This document shows positions 33,750-41,831 of a DNA stretch of 64,000 nucleotides, one piece after another; position 1 is the first letter of the stretch, and each line of letters opens with the position of its first letter. This stretch comes from RHKX01 sp963823565. Lineage in GTDB: Bacteria; Actinomycetota; Thermoleophilia; Solirubrobacterales; 70-9. The notes beneath the pieces are model-generated. The model was not told the DNA's origin and made no database searches. It saw only the letters and a program-made list of their open reading frames with translations. The stretch lies in assembly GCA_963823565.1 (NCBI GenBank), contig CAWGLR010000003.1:124001-188000 (forward strand), read 5' to 3'. Position numbers and translations under genes: made by a program.

Positions 33750-34301
33750 ATGAGGTTCGTCCGCGTCGACTGGCAACGCCGCGCATTGCTCATTCTGGCT
33801 TCGGCGGCTGGGCTGCTGGCGATGCCGGGGGCGGCCGATGACTCCCACGCAGCGATCTACTGGGGCAGTGCGGGTCAGAACGTCGGCGTAGGGAGAGCGG
33901 CGAATGACGGCACCATCGTCGATACGGATTTCATCGCCGCAGCACCCGCTGGCGCCTTGGCCATCGATGATGAGCACATCTACTTTGCGACGGCTGACAA
34001 CGCGATAGCGAGAGCGGATCTCGACGGCTTGAACGTCGATCCCGACTTCATTCCTAACGCGACCATCACTGGGGTCTCAGATATCGCGGTGACCGGCTCC
34101 CACATCTACTGGTCCCGAGTCGGAGACGCGGGCGATTCGTGGTCCTCGATCGCGCGCGCTTCGATCGATGGAACCAACGTCGATCTGTCCTTCGTCGACG
34201 GGATCGACAACACAGCGGGCATAGCTATCGATGAGCATCTCTATTGGCTTGAAAGGGAGCAGCGGACTGGATGTGAAGCCGGTCGTCGAGTTGATCGATG
34301 A
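33750..34301 (+). CDS. Secreted beta-propeller-like cargo protein (N-terminal part)
   Basis: About 183 residues. Signal peptide (RALLILASAAGLLAMPGAAD), then 3-4 repeats of about 40 residues with the pattern iYW..a....i.RA..DGt.vd..Fi, for example HIYFATADNAIARADLDGLN and HIYWSRVGDAG, like LDL-receptor-type propeller blades. The ATG lies 24 nt downstream of the likely transcription start set by TACATT (33714-33719). The frame ends soon after DEHLYWLERE, while the neighbouring frame (34256 on) continues a plausible protein, so the gene is probably frameshifted. Less G/C-biased codons than the flanks support foreign origin. Confidence 0.6.
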   Translation: MRFVRVDWQRRALLILASAAGLLAMPGAADDSHAAIYWGSAGQNVGVGRAANDGTIVDTDFIAAAPAGALAIDDEHIYFATADNAIARADLDGLNVDPDFIPNATITGVSDIAVTGSHIYWSRVGDAGDSWSSIARASIDGTNVDLSFVDGIDNTAGIAIDEHLYWLEREQRTGCEAGRRVDR

Positions 34302-34776
34302 CGGCTTTCCGTCATGGGTAGACTGGCCCGGCAGTTGGGGCGCCTCGGCCTCAAGCCCAAGTGGACCTGCGCAGCACGGTCAGTGGGATGAGCCGGATGG
34401 GTTCGATGAGAATGCCGGGGGGTGCTTCGATGGCCTGCAGGACGAGAGCCAGCGCTTGTCCAGCGGCGGCGCTAGCTCCTCTAGCGCCACGCACCCGCCC
34501 GACATCCGGATTGTCCGAGCAAAGCCGGGCCTGATCTCGCTCCACTATCGAGTCGATGCTAGGGCGCCGAAACGCTGGCCTCGACTGCTAGTGAGCACCG
34601 ATCGCACTGACGACAGCCGACCCCCCCGCTCTGTGGACCGAGCCGCGCCGAGGCGACACGGCGTGATCAGGATTCAGACGGGAGTGCGTACCACTCGCGG
34701 GCTGAAGGTGATGGTTAGCGCACTTGGCAGCGACGGGGTTCGGAGCGCGACCGTAACCCGTCGAATCGGCCGGTAA
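34231..34776 (+). CDS. C-terminal continuation of the cargo protein (second frame)
   Basis: Frame opens in the overlap with the preceding gene and continues as SSGLDVKPVVELIDDGFPSW to a beta-rich domain (LISLHYRVDARAPKRWPRLL, GLKVMVSALGSDG). It has no signal peptide or ribosome binding site of its own, so it is most likely the second part of one secreted protein broken by a +1 shift near 34250. The joined protein would be about 340 residues. Confidence 0.45.
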   Translation: MSISIGLKGSSGLDVKPVVELIDDGFPSWVDWPGSWGASASSPSGPAQHGQWDEPDGFDENAGGCFDGLQDESQRLSSGGASSSSATHPPDIRIVRAKPGLISLHYRVDARAPKRWPRLLVSTDRTDDSRPPRSVDRAAPRRHGVIRIQTGVRTTRGLKVMVSALGSDGVRSATVTRRIGR

Positions 34777-34785
34777 CGCCATTGA

Positions 34786-35034
34786 TCAGAACTCGTAACC
34801 GCTACCAATCTGGAGGACCAACGCAAGGAGCACCACGAGCAGTGGGGTGACCGCCCCGAGTGCCGCAACGGCGACAAGCGCAGTAAGGTCGCGCGCGTCA
34901 CCGCGCTGGAGGCGCATAGCTATCGTGGCTGCAGTAAGCGCGATCAGTGCAGCGCCGGCGCCGCGGAGAACTCCGTGATACGGCGAATCGCCGGCATCGA
35001 CCAGCCAAACCGGAGTTGCGACGGCGGCGCTCAC
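34786..35034 (-). CDS. Small membrane protein, unknown function
   Basis: 82 residues with two to three hydrophobic spans (VLRGAGAALIALTAATIAM; ALVAVAALGAVTPLLVVLLA). GTG start, with TATGCT ending 5 nt upstream, again a leaderless-type arrangement. No recognised family. Lies within the integrated element, convergent with the cargo gene. Confidence 0.5.
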   Translation of the reverse strand: MSAAVATPVWLVDAGDSPYHGVLRGAGAALIALTAATIAMRLQRGDARDLTALVAVAALGAVTPLLVVLLALVLQIGSGYEF

Positions 35035-35109
35035 GAAAAAGCATAGCCAAGTGTGGAGCCTTCGACGCTGTCTGATAGGCCAACGGTACTGCTTGAGCGT
35101 GGCGCGGCG

Positions 35110-35301
35110 CTAGCGCCAGGGCAGGGCCGAGAAGAGCCTTCTTTCGTCCAAACTCTCCGCAAGTCCGATCATTCCCCGTTTGATCGCCTTCGCCGACAGC
35201 CAACCAGCTCTACGGACGCTTGGCCGACAGGCCAGCCGGCCGCCGTCAAGCTCCTCGATCGTCTCAGCTGCCGCCTGCTCTAGAGCATCCGCATCCATCA
35301 C
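35110..35301 (-). pseudogene. Decayed duplicate of the excisionase-like gene
   Basis: Reads AETIEELDGGRLACRPSV and LSAKAIKRGMIGLAE, a degraded version of the HTH protein at 32996-33367. Same start context but the recognition-helix region is garbled and the C-terminal half is lost. Part of the direct duplication flanking the cargo. Confidence 0.6.
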
Positions 35302-35409
35302 TCCCCCCGGTGACAGATGACCCCGCCAGGTCTCGACCTACTTCCCTTCTGCCGACCCACTCAGATCGCCCGTCCACCCCTCCCCGGGCTCTCAACCACT
35401 GGCCCGGAT

Positions 35410-35462
35410 CGCTGCCGACCCCGCCCCCAATACCTTCAGGTGAGGGGGTGGGGTCGGCAGCG
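35410..35462. terminator. Very strong 19-bp hairpin upstream of the IS-like sequence
   Basis: CGCTGCCGACCCC-G-CCCCC (35410-35428) pairs with 35444-35462 with a single G-T, leaving a 15-nt loop. It lies in the 350-bp stretch between the duplicate HTH and the transposase, where no gene is seen. It could be a terminator shielding the transposase or an end structure of the insertion. Confidence 0.5.
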
Positions 35463-35652
35463 AGGAGGGCCCGCGCGCGGCTCCAGTTCTCGATTTTGGG
35501 GTGGACGGGCGATCCACAGTTTCGTCCACCCTCTAATGGCCCTCAGCAGTGCTCCAAGCTCGGCGCGGTCCTGCCCGCTTTCCATGGAGGCTGTCGCACA
35601 AACCCCCTGCTGAGCACCGCTTTCGTGTCCGCCGCCGAGGCGAGCATGCCCT

Positions 35653-36792
35653 ATGGCTCAGAACTTTCTCCCCTGCGACCGTGACCAAAGCCTTCTGCTG
35701 GCGCCCGACCTGCGCGACTGGCTGCCTGAAGACCACCTCGCCTGGTTCGTCATCGACGCCGTCGGCGAGCTCGACCTCGCCGCCTTCTTCGCCGACTACC
35801 GAGCCGACGGCCACGGCCGCGCCGCCCACGACCCGGAGATGATGGTTGCGCTGCTGATCTACAGCTACGCGACCGGCGAGCGCTCCTCACGAAGGATCGA
35901 GCGGCGCTGCCGCGAGGACATCGCCCACCGGGTGATCTGCGCCAACCAGGCACCCGACCACGCGACGATCGCCCGCTTCCGCAGCCGCCACGAGGACGCC
36001 CTCGCCGGCCTCTTCACCGAGGTCTTGAAGCTCTGCGTCGAAGGCCGGGCTGATCTCGGTCGGGACGATCGCCTTCGACGGCACCCGGATCGCCGCCGAC
36101 GCCGCCGATCGCCAGAACAAGACCTACCGCCAGCTCGGCAAGGAGATCCTCGAGGAGGCCGAAGCTGCCGACGCCGCCGAGGACGAGAAGTTCGGCGAGG
36201 CACGCGGCGACGAGCTGCCGCCCGGAGCTTCGGAGCCGCGAAGGGCCGCCTCGAGCGCCTGCGCGAGGCGAAGCGCCAGCTCGACGAAGAGCACGAGGCG
36301 AAGCTCGAGGAGATGGCCGCCTGGCAGCGGGCGAAGGCCGACTACGCCGAGCGGACCGGCAGCAAAGATCGGCGGGCCGACGAAGCCGCGGCCGATCGCC
36401 GCAGAGCCTGATCGGAGGATCAACACCACCGACCCGCGACTCGCGCCCGGTCAAGACCGCGACCGCGGATTCATCCAGGGCTACACCGCTCAGGCCGCTG
36501 CGACGACCGAGCAGGTGATCGTCGCCGCCGAGGTGATCACCGGCGGCAACGAGCGCCATCGGCTCGCGCCGATGGCCGACGGCCGCCGAGCGAGGAACTG
36601 AAGCGAAGCCGGGATCGTCGATCGCAGCCCGGAGACGATCCTCGCCGACGCCGGCTACTGGAACTCACCGCAGATCGAGCGAGCTCGAGGCGAAAGGGAT
36701 CCGGGTTCTCGTTCCGCCCGACGCCGACACCCGCAGGGCGCCGACGAAGATCAGATCCGGCCCCCGCTACGAGCGGATGCGAGAGCGACTCC
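35653..36792 (+). pseudogene. IS1182-type transposase, frameshifted and 3'-truncated
   Basis: DDE transposase of the IS1182 group. The start MAQNFLPCDRDQSLLLAP is followed by RIERRCREDIAHRVICANQA and PDHATIARFR. After a +1 shift near 36052 it continues ISVGTIAFDGTRIAADA (first catalytic Asp), further +1 shifts lead to GFIQGYTAQAAATTEQVIVA and ILADAGYWNSPQI (second Asp), and it ends GPRYERMRERLLQE at a stop created by the attachment repeat. The third acidic region (EPVFG) is missing. About seven single-base insertions are needed to restore the frame. Terminal inverted repeats were not identified. Confidence 0.8.
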
Positions 36793-36795
36793 TCC

Positions 36796-36833
36796 AGGAG
36801 TAGGCCGCTGGTTCGAATCCAGCTCGGGGCGCT
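36796..36833 (+). repeat. Attachment repeat, distal (copy of tRNA-Arg 3' end)
   Basis: 38-bp exact copy of 31628-31665. A further near-match (AGAGCGACTCC at 36782-36792) precedes it, but the anticodon loop is shortened and the 5' half codes transposase, so it is not a functional tRNA. Its last two bases form part of the HAD gene stop codon. Confidence 0.85.
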
Positions 36834-37512
36834 AGAGGGCTTCCGTGATGCGCTCGACGAGCGCCGGGTCGACCTCGGCCACCGACTCCACCGTCGCGGT
36901 GGCGAGCTCCAGCGCCTCGGGCTCGGGCGGGTAGTGCGGGTTCGGGACGGCGACGACCGCCATCCCGGCCGCCGCCGCGGAGCGGATGCCGTTGGCCGAG
37001 TCCTCGATGGCGACGCACTCGCCCGGCTCGGCCTCGAGCTTCGCGGCGGCGTCGAGGTAGACGTCGGGCGCGGGCTTGCCGCGGGCGACCTCCTCGGATG
37101 AGACGGTCGCGCGGAAGGCCTCGGCGAGCCCGGCGAGCGCGAGGACGCGGTCGATGATCTCGCGGTTCGACGAGGACGCAAGCGCGAGGGGCCAGCGCTC
37201 GCCGATGGCGGTCACGGCCTCGCGGGCGCCCGCCAGCAGCGGCAGGTCGGCGGCGAGGGCGTCGTGCATCCCCGCGACGACGGCGCGGTTGATCTCCTCC
37301 GGCTCGTCGGGGACCGCGAGCCGGTCGTGCATGTAGGCCGACCACTCGGGCGAGCTCATGCCCATCATCGCCCGCGGCGCCTCGTCGAGCCAGCGGCCGC
37401 CGCGCTCGTCGGCGACCCGGCGCTTGACCTCGTTCCAGAGCTGCTCGGAGTCGAGGATGACCCCGTCGAGGTCGAAGATCACGGCGCGGACCACAGGTGG
37501 CCGTTCTATCAC
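36832..37512 (-). CDS. HAD-superfamily hydrolase (beta-phosphoglucomutase-like)
   Basis: Phosphatase or phosphosugar mutase of HAD subfamily IA, 226 residues from GTG. Nucleophile motif VIFDLDGVILDSE, motif II LASSSNREII, motif III Lys in GKPAPDVYL, motif IV IEDSANGIRSAAAAGM. A second GTG at 37494 (VVRAVIFDLDG) is an equally good start. The stop codon overlaps the distal attachment repeat, so integration left the gene just intact. Confidence 0.88.
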   Translation of the reverse strand: MIERPPVVRAVIFDLDGVILDSEQLWNEVKRRVADERGGRWLDEAPRAMMGMSSPEWSAYMHDRLAVPDEPEEINRAVVAGMHDALAADLPLLAGAREAVTAIGERWPLALASSSNREIIDRVLALAGLAEAFRATVSSEEVARGKPAPDVYLDAAAKLEAEPGECVAIEDSANGIRSAAAAGMAVVAVPNPHYPPEPEALELATATVESVAEVDPALVERITEAL

Positions 37513-37559
37513 CGCCCCGGCGGTTCACAGGTTGGCCGGACTGGAGCAGTGAACGTCTC

Positions 37560-38020
37560 GCCCTCCGCCGTGCTCTCGCCGTCCCAGCTCGAGACGAGGT
37601 CGTCCGCCCCGGCGCCGGCGATCTGATCGTCCCCTCCCCCGGCGAGCTCTTCCGCTCGAGGACGGCCGCGCGCTGCTGGCCCGCGCCGTCGTCCTCGCCA
37701 CCGGAGCCGACTACCGGCGCCCCCCGGGCAGGCCGCGGTCTGGCTGGCCCGCGGCGGCGCCCTGGTGACCCTCCGGCACCGCCGCGGCGACCTCGCCGAG
37801 ACGATGTCCCATACCTGATCGAGGAGTCGAGGAGCGCGGCGTCGCGATTCGCAGCCGCAGTGAGATCGCCGAGCTCCACGGCGACGACGGCCGGCTCGAG
37901 GCGGTCACGCTGAAGGACCCATGCATGGACTGGCTCGGCGAGGGGGCGGGTCGCGACGCCGACGGCTTCGCCACGTCCTTGGCGCGGGCGAGGTGGCGGG
38001 TGGGGGCGGATGCGCCACGC
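37560..38020 (+). pseudogene. Relic of a thioredoxin-reductase-like FAD/NAD(P) oxidoreductase
   Basis: Recognisable pieces in shifting frames: ARAVVLATGADYRRP, GQAAVWLARGGALVTLRHR, GDLAETMS, YLIEE, SEIAELHGDDGRLEAVTLKD, then DWLGEGAGRDADGF. The order matches the NAD(P)-binding and following region of regulator-linked thioredoxin reductases, but the N-terminal FAD domain and C-terminal domain are missing. Several frame changes and losses are present, so this is a true remnant. Confidence 0.55.
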
Positions 38021-38411
38021 CACGATTGTCGATGCTCAGCGGCGATGGACCCGGCGGGATTGCTGAGGGCCGGAAGGCCCCAGTCCCGCTTGTGTCGCCG
38101 CCGCACATGCCGGGCAGAGAACGGGCGATGGAGTTCGACACGACGTGGGCAGGATCTCGCCCCCATCCGCCGTTCGGCGGATGGGAATGCTGCTGGGAGC
38201 GCCTACCTTTTTCCGACAGCGGTAGCCGGGAGGGCACCGGGATCGCCCTCGCGTCGTCCACGAGAGAGTCGAGTCGCTCGGCGGAGCGGCCAACGGAGGC
38301 GCGCAGAGGCTGGATCCCATCGCTGCGCAGGCCGGCCCCAGCGGCCGGCCTGCCGCTGCCCGCATCAGGAAGGCGGGTCGGCTGACCGTGCAGGGGGGAG
38401 AGCCTCGATCT
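38021..38411. other. Intergenic region with one hairpin, no gene
   Basis: About 390 bp. A hairpin at 38162-38185 has 11-bp arms (CCCATCCGCCG and its complement) around a 2-nt centre. No TANNNT is close to the next start. A GGGGGGAG near 38395 probably serves as ribosome binding site for the following gene. Confidence 0.45.
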
Positions 38412-39488
38412 ATGGAGGCGCCTGAGCTGCTCGCCTCGCGCGCCGAGCAGGCGGCAGGCCTCGGGAGCTGGGAGCTCGACCTCGAGACCGGCGAGGTCAC
38501 CTGGTCGGACAACCTCTTCCGCCTGATGGGGCTCGAGGTCGGCGAGGTCGAGCCGGCTGTCGACTACTTCCTCGCGCACACGCATCCGGACGACCGCGAG
38601 GGGCTGCGGGAGGCGGTCGAGCGGCTCCGCGGCGGCGAGGACGTCGAGTTCGTCGAATACCGGATCATCCGGCCCGACCGCGAGGTGCGCTACCTGAGCG
38701 TGTACCGGGCGACGAGCACCAAGGATCCGCCCGGTCCCAGCCGGGTGATCGGGTCCGTCCAGGACGTGACCGATCGCCGGCGCGCCGAGCGCGAGGTGCT
38801 CGCCTACCGCGCCGTCACCTCGACGATCGGTGAGTGGAGGGCGCTCGCCGACAGCGGGGTCGAGCTGATCGCCGGCCTCGCGCGGGCGCTCGATGCCATC
38901 GCCGGCGCGGTCTGGGTGAATCGCCGCGAGGGGCTTCACCCGATCGCCGTCTGGTGCTCGCAGGTCCTCCCCGACGACGAGCTCGAGGACGTGACCGAGA
39001 AGACGCGCCTGCCCCGCGGCTCGGGCCTCGCCGGACACGCCTGGGAGCGCTGCGAGCCGGTCACGCTGGGCAACGGCATCCGCCACGACTTCCAGCGCGC
39101 CCGCGTCGCGGAGGGGCACGGGCTGAACGGCGGCGTCGCGTTCCCGGCGATCGCCGGGGGCACCTCGCTCGCGGTCGTGGAGCTGCTCTCCCGCGAGCGC
39201 ATCGCCCTGACCGAAAGCCTCTCTTTGTCGCTGACGGCGATCGGCCATCAGCTCGGCCAGTTCCTGGACCGCCGCCGCGGCGAGCTCGAGCCGCTCGGCC
39301 TCACCGCGCGCGAGATCGAGGTGCTTCAGCTCGCCGCCGACGGGCTCAGCGGGCCGAAGATCGCCGAGCGCCTCGTGATCAGCCCGGCGACGGTCAAGAC
39401 CCACTTCGAGAACGTCTACGCGAAGCTCGGCGTGCCGGATCGCGCCGCGGCGGTCGCCGAGGTCCTGCGACGGGGCGTCATCGAGTAG
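38412..39488 (+). CDS. PAS-GAF-LuxR transcriptional regulator
   Basis: About 358 residues. A PAS/PAC domain (about 10-130; WSDNLFRLMGLEVGE, VIGSVQDVTDRRRAE) leads into a GAF-like domain (about 140-285; GSGLAGHAWERCEPV) and a C-terminal LuxR HTH (about 295-358; LTAREIEVLQLAADGLSGPK, ISPATVKTHFENVYAKLGV). Probably a cytoplasmic one-component sensor-regulator; the ligand is unknown. The ATG at 38412 is chosen for its spacing from GGGGGGAG; a GTG at 38388 would add 8 residues. Confidence 0.85.
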   Translation: MEAPELLASRAEQAAGLGSWELDLETGEVTWSDNLFRLMGLEVGEVEPAVDYFLAHTHPDDREGLREAVERLRGGEDVEFVEYRIIRPDREVRYLSVYRATSTKDPPGPSRVIGSVQDVTDRRRAEREVLAYRAVTSTIGEWRALADSGVELIAGLARALDAIAGAVWVNRREGLHPIAVWCSQVLPDDELEDVTEKTRLPRGSGLAGHAWERCEPVTLGNGIRHDFQRARVAEGHGLNGGVAFPAIAGGTSLAVVELLSRERIALTESLSLSLTAIGHQLGQFLDRRRGELEPLGLTAREIEVLQLAADGLSGPKIAERLVISPATVKTHFENVYAKLGVPDRAAAVAEVLRRGVIE

Positions 39489-39499
39489 GGCCCGGCGGC

Positions 39500-39764
39500 C
39501 CGATCGGCCTCAGTGGCGCTTGGGCCGCCCAGGTCCACGGCTGGTGCGTGGGCGGAGGCAGCGACTTCGCCCTCTGCGCCGACCTGGTGAGGGCCGATCC
39601 TCGACGGGCTGATGCGCAACATCCCCGCCGCGGAGGAGTTCGTGCGCCGCGCCGAGGAGGAGGGTGTCGGCGCCGCCGTCGCCGCTCGCGACGAGCCCTT
39701 CGGCGACTACAGCCAGGCCCCCGATCGGCGGAAGCCCGACCCCGATCACGTGATCCGGCTTTAA
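39500..39764 (+). pseudogene. Enoyl-CoA hydratase relic with internal deletion
   Basis: Begins WAAQVHGWCVGGGSDFALCA, the oxyanion-hole region of the crotonase fold, then jumps near 39595 to ILDGLMRNIPAAEEFVRRAE and FGDYSQAPDRRKPDPDHVI before a TAA stop, matching the C-terminal end of actinobacterial enoyl-CoA hydratases. About 100 internal residues and the N-terminus are missing, and the junction shifts frame. Confidence 0.6.
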
Positions 39765-39808
39765 TCCCCCGCGGGGACAGGGCTGAACCGACCGAGAGGG
39801 ATGTGGAG

Positions 39809-41404
39809 ATGGAGAACGACGGGAACCTGCGGGACTCGAGCCTGCGACGCCGGGAGTTCCTGGTGGCCGGCGCAGCGGCGGGGCTGACGCTCGCCGGGCC
39901 GGTCAACTACGCCGCGATCGCGCGAGCGCGTGCGATCCCCGAGGCGAAGGGCGCGAAGTTCCTGCACGGCGTCGCGTCGGGCTTCCCGACGCACAAGGGC
40001 GCGACGCTGTGGACCCGCCTGACCGGCCTCGAGCGGACGTCGAAGCTGACGCTCGAGGTCGCCACCGACAAGGGCTTCCGCAAGGTCGTCAAGCGCCGCG
40101 AGGTGCACGCAAAGAAGGCGGGCGACTTCACCGTCCACCAGCGGATCGGCGGCCTGAAGCCGCACAAGCAGTACTACTACCGCTTCGAGGCCAAGGACCG
40201 GAGCTCGCGGGTCGGCAAGTTCCGGACGCTGCCCTCGCCCGACTCGAAGGCACCGCTGCGGATCGCGTTCCTCTCCTGCCAGGACTACGAGGCGGGCTAC
40301 TACAACGCCCATCGCGCGCTCGCCGGCGAGGACCTCGACCTCTACGTCTTCCTCGGCGACTACGTCTACGAGCGCCGCTACTACCCCGGCCCCGATGACC
40401 GGCTCGACACGCTCGGCGCCAACGGCGACGGCAACGTGCAGACGCTGGAGGAGTACCGGGAGAAGTACCGGATGTACCAGTCCGACCCCGACCTGCAGGC
40501 CCTCCAGGCGGCGCACGCGTTCGTCAACGTCTGGGACGACCACGAGGTCGAGGACAACTACGCCGGAGACCAGCAGGACTCGGCCGAGGCGAACCCGGAC
40601 AACGAGAACAACGGCAAGCCGCGCCGGGTCCCGTTCCCCCAGCGCCGCCGCAACGGCTACCGGGCGTTCTTCGAGTCGATGCCGCGGATCCGCAACCGCG
40701 GCGAGAAGAACCGGATCTACGGCTCGGTTCGCCTCGGCGGCCTCGCGGAGCTGTTCCTCACCGACCAGCGCCAGTACCGCGATCAGCAGCCCTGCGGGGA
40801 CGAGCTCCTCGTCCCCTGCCCGGCCGGCGACGACCCCGGGCGGACGATGCTCGGAGCCGAGCAGAAGGCGTGGTTCATGGGCGCCGTCCCGGCGTCGAGT
40901 GCGACCTGGAAGCTGTGGGGCAGCGAGGTGATGGCGATGGCGCTCGACCTGCCGCAGGGCCAGCACGTCAACCAGGACGGCTGGGACGGCTACGGCGCCG
41001 AGCGCCGCGAGATCCTCGAGCACTTCGCCGCCGCGGGCGTGCAGAACCTGGCGGCGCTCACCGGCGACATCCACACGTTCTTCGCCGGCGACCTGACGAC
41101 GAACGGCGAGCAGAACGGGACTCCGGTCGGCGTCGAGCTGGTCGGCGGCTCGGCGACCTCGCTCGGCATCCCGGAGGCGCTGAACGTGCCGCCGGGGGCG
41201 CTCGAGACGGTCGGCCCGCCAGCGAACCCGCACATCAAGTTCCTCGACGTCCGCAACCGCGGCTTCGGGATCGTCGAGCTCGGCAAGAGCGAGTTGCGGG
41301 GCGAGTTCCGGACCTGCGACGCGCTCACTCGCGGCGCCGTGCCGCAGACGAGCGCGCAGTTCCTCGTCGAGTCCGGCGTCCCGAAGCTGAACCTGCTGAG
41401 CTAG
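39809..41404 (+). CDS. PhoD-family alkaline phosphatase/phosphodiesterase (Tat-exported)
   Basis: Metallophosphatase releasing phosphate from phosphodiesters outside the cell. About 531 residues. The Tat signal SLRRREFLVAGAAAGLTLAG is followed by a fibronectin-like N-terminal domain and the PhoD domain: FLSCQDYEAGYY, FLGDYVYERRYYPGP, NVWDDHEVEDNYAGD, LTGDIHTFFAGDL. ATG at 39809, with GAGAGGG nine nt upstream. Phosphate-starvation control is usual for the family, but no Pho box was identified. Confidence 0.9.
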   Translation: MENDGNLRDSSLRRREFLVAGAAAGLTLAGPVNYAAIARARAIPEAKGAKFLHGVASGFPTHKGATLWTRLTGLERTSKLTLEVATDKGFRKVVKRREVHAKKAGDFTVHQRIGGLKPHKQYYYRFEAKDRSSRVGKFRTLPSPDSKAPLRIAFLSCQDYEAGYYNAHRALAGEDLDLYVFLGDYVYERRYYPGPDDRLDTLGANGDGNVQTLEEYREKYRMYQSDPDLQALQAAHAFVNVWDDHEVEDNYAGDQQDSAEANPDNENNGKPRRVPFPQRRRNGYRAFFESMPRIRNRGEKNRIYGSVRLGGLAELFLTDQRQYRDQQPCGDELLVPCPAGDDPGRTMLGAEQKAWFMGAVPASSATWKLWGSEVMAMALDLPQGQHVNQDGWDGYGAERREILEHFAAAGVQNLAALTGDIHTFFAGDLTTNGEQNGTPVGVELVGGSATSLGIPEALNVPPGALETVGPPANPHIKFLDVRNRGFGIVELGKSELRGEFRTCDALTRGAVPQTSAQFLVESGVPKLNLLS

Positions 41405-41411
41405 GCGCGAC

Positions 41412-41831
41412 TCAGGGCGAGGTGCCCCGCGCTGGACGCGGGGCGATCCGGCCCTCGCCCCTGCGGGCGGCGCGGCGGCGGTCACGTCGCGCGCGCGGCC
41501 GCAGCACCAGCTCGGCGAGCTTCGCGCCGGCGACGACCAGCAGGAGCAGACCGGTCGTGATCCCGATCGGCGCCAGGGGGAGGGCGACGAATCCGAGCTC
41601 GGGCGCCGGCGTCGCGCCGATCAGCGATCCCGCCAGCAGCACGCCGCGGAGGGTGAGGTCGATCGCGGCGACCATCGCCACCGCGAGGGCGAACTGACGC
41701 GCGACCTGGCGCCGGCGCTCCGGCGAGCTGGTGCCGCGGGCGACGCGCGCAGCCTCGATCAGCGGCGCGATCAGCGCCGAGAGGATGAAGAACAGGCCAC
41801 CGAGGCCGAGCCCGGGGAGTCCGGCGGACAT
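41412..41831 (-). CDS. Small multi-span membrane protein coupled to the glycosyltransferase
   Basis: 139 residues with three or four hydrophobic spans and a very basic C-terminus (RPRARRDRRRAARRGEGR). The ATG overlaps the stop of the upstream glycosyltransferase (TGATG). Its position suggests an accessory subunit for polysaccharide synthesis, comparable in place to small PgaD-like proteins. No family recognised. Confidence 0.65.
   Translation of the reverse strand: MSAGLPGLGLGGLFFILSALIAPLIEAARVARGTSSPERRRQVARQFALAVAMVAAIDLTLRGVLLAGSLIGATPAPELGFVALPLAPIGITTGLLLLVVAGAKLAELVLRPRARRDRRRAARRGEGRIAPRPARGTSP

Noticed and set aside
36760..36833. Second complete tRNA-Arg at the distal repeat
   Set aside because: The anticodon loop is shortened and the 5' half encodes the transposase, so only the 3' part is tRNA sequence.
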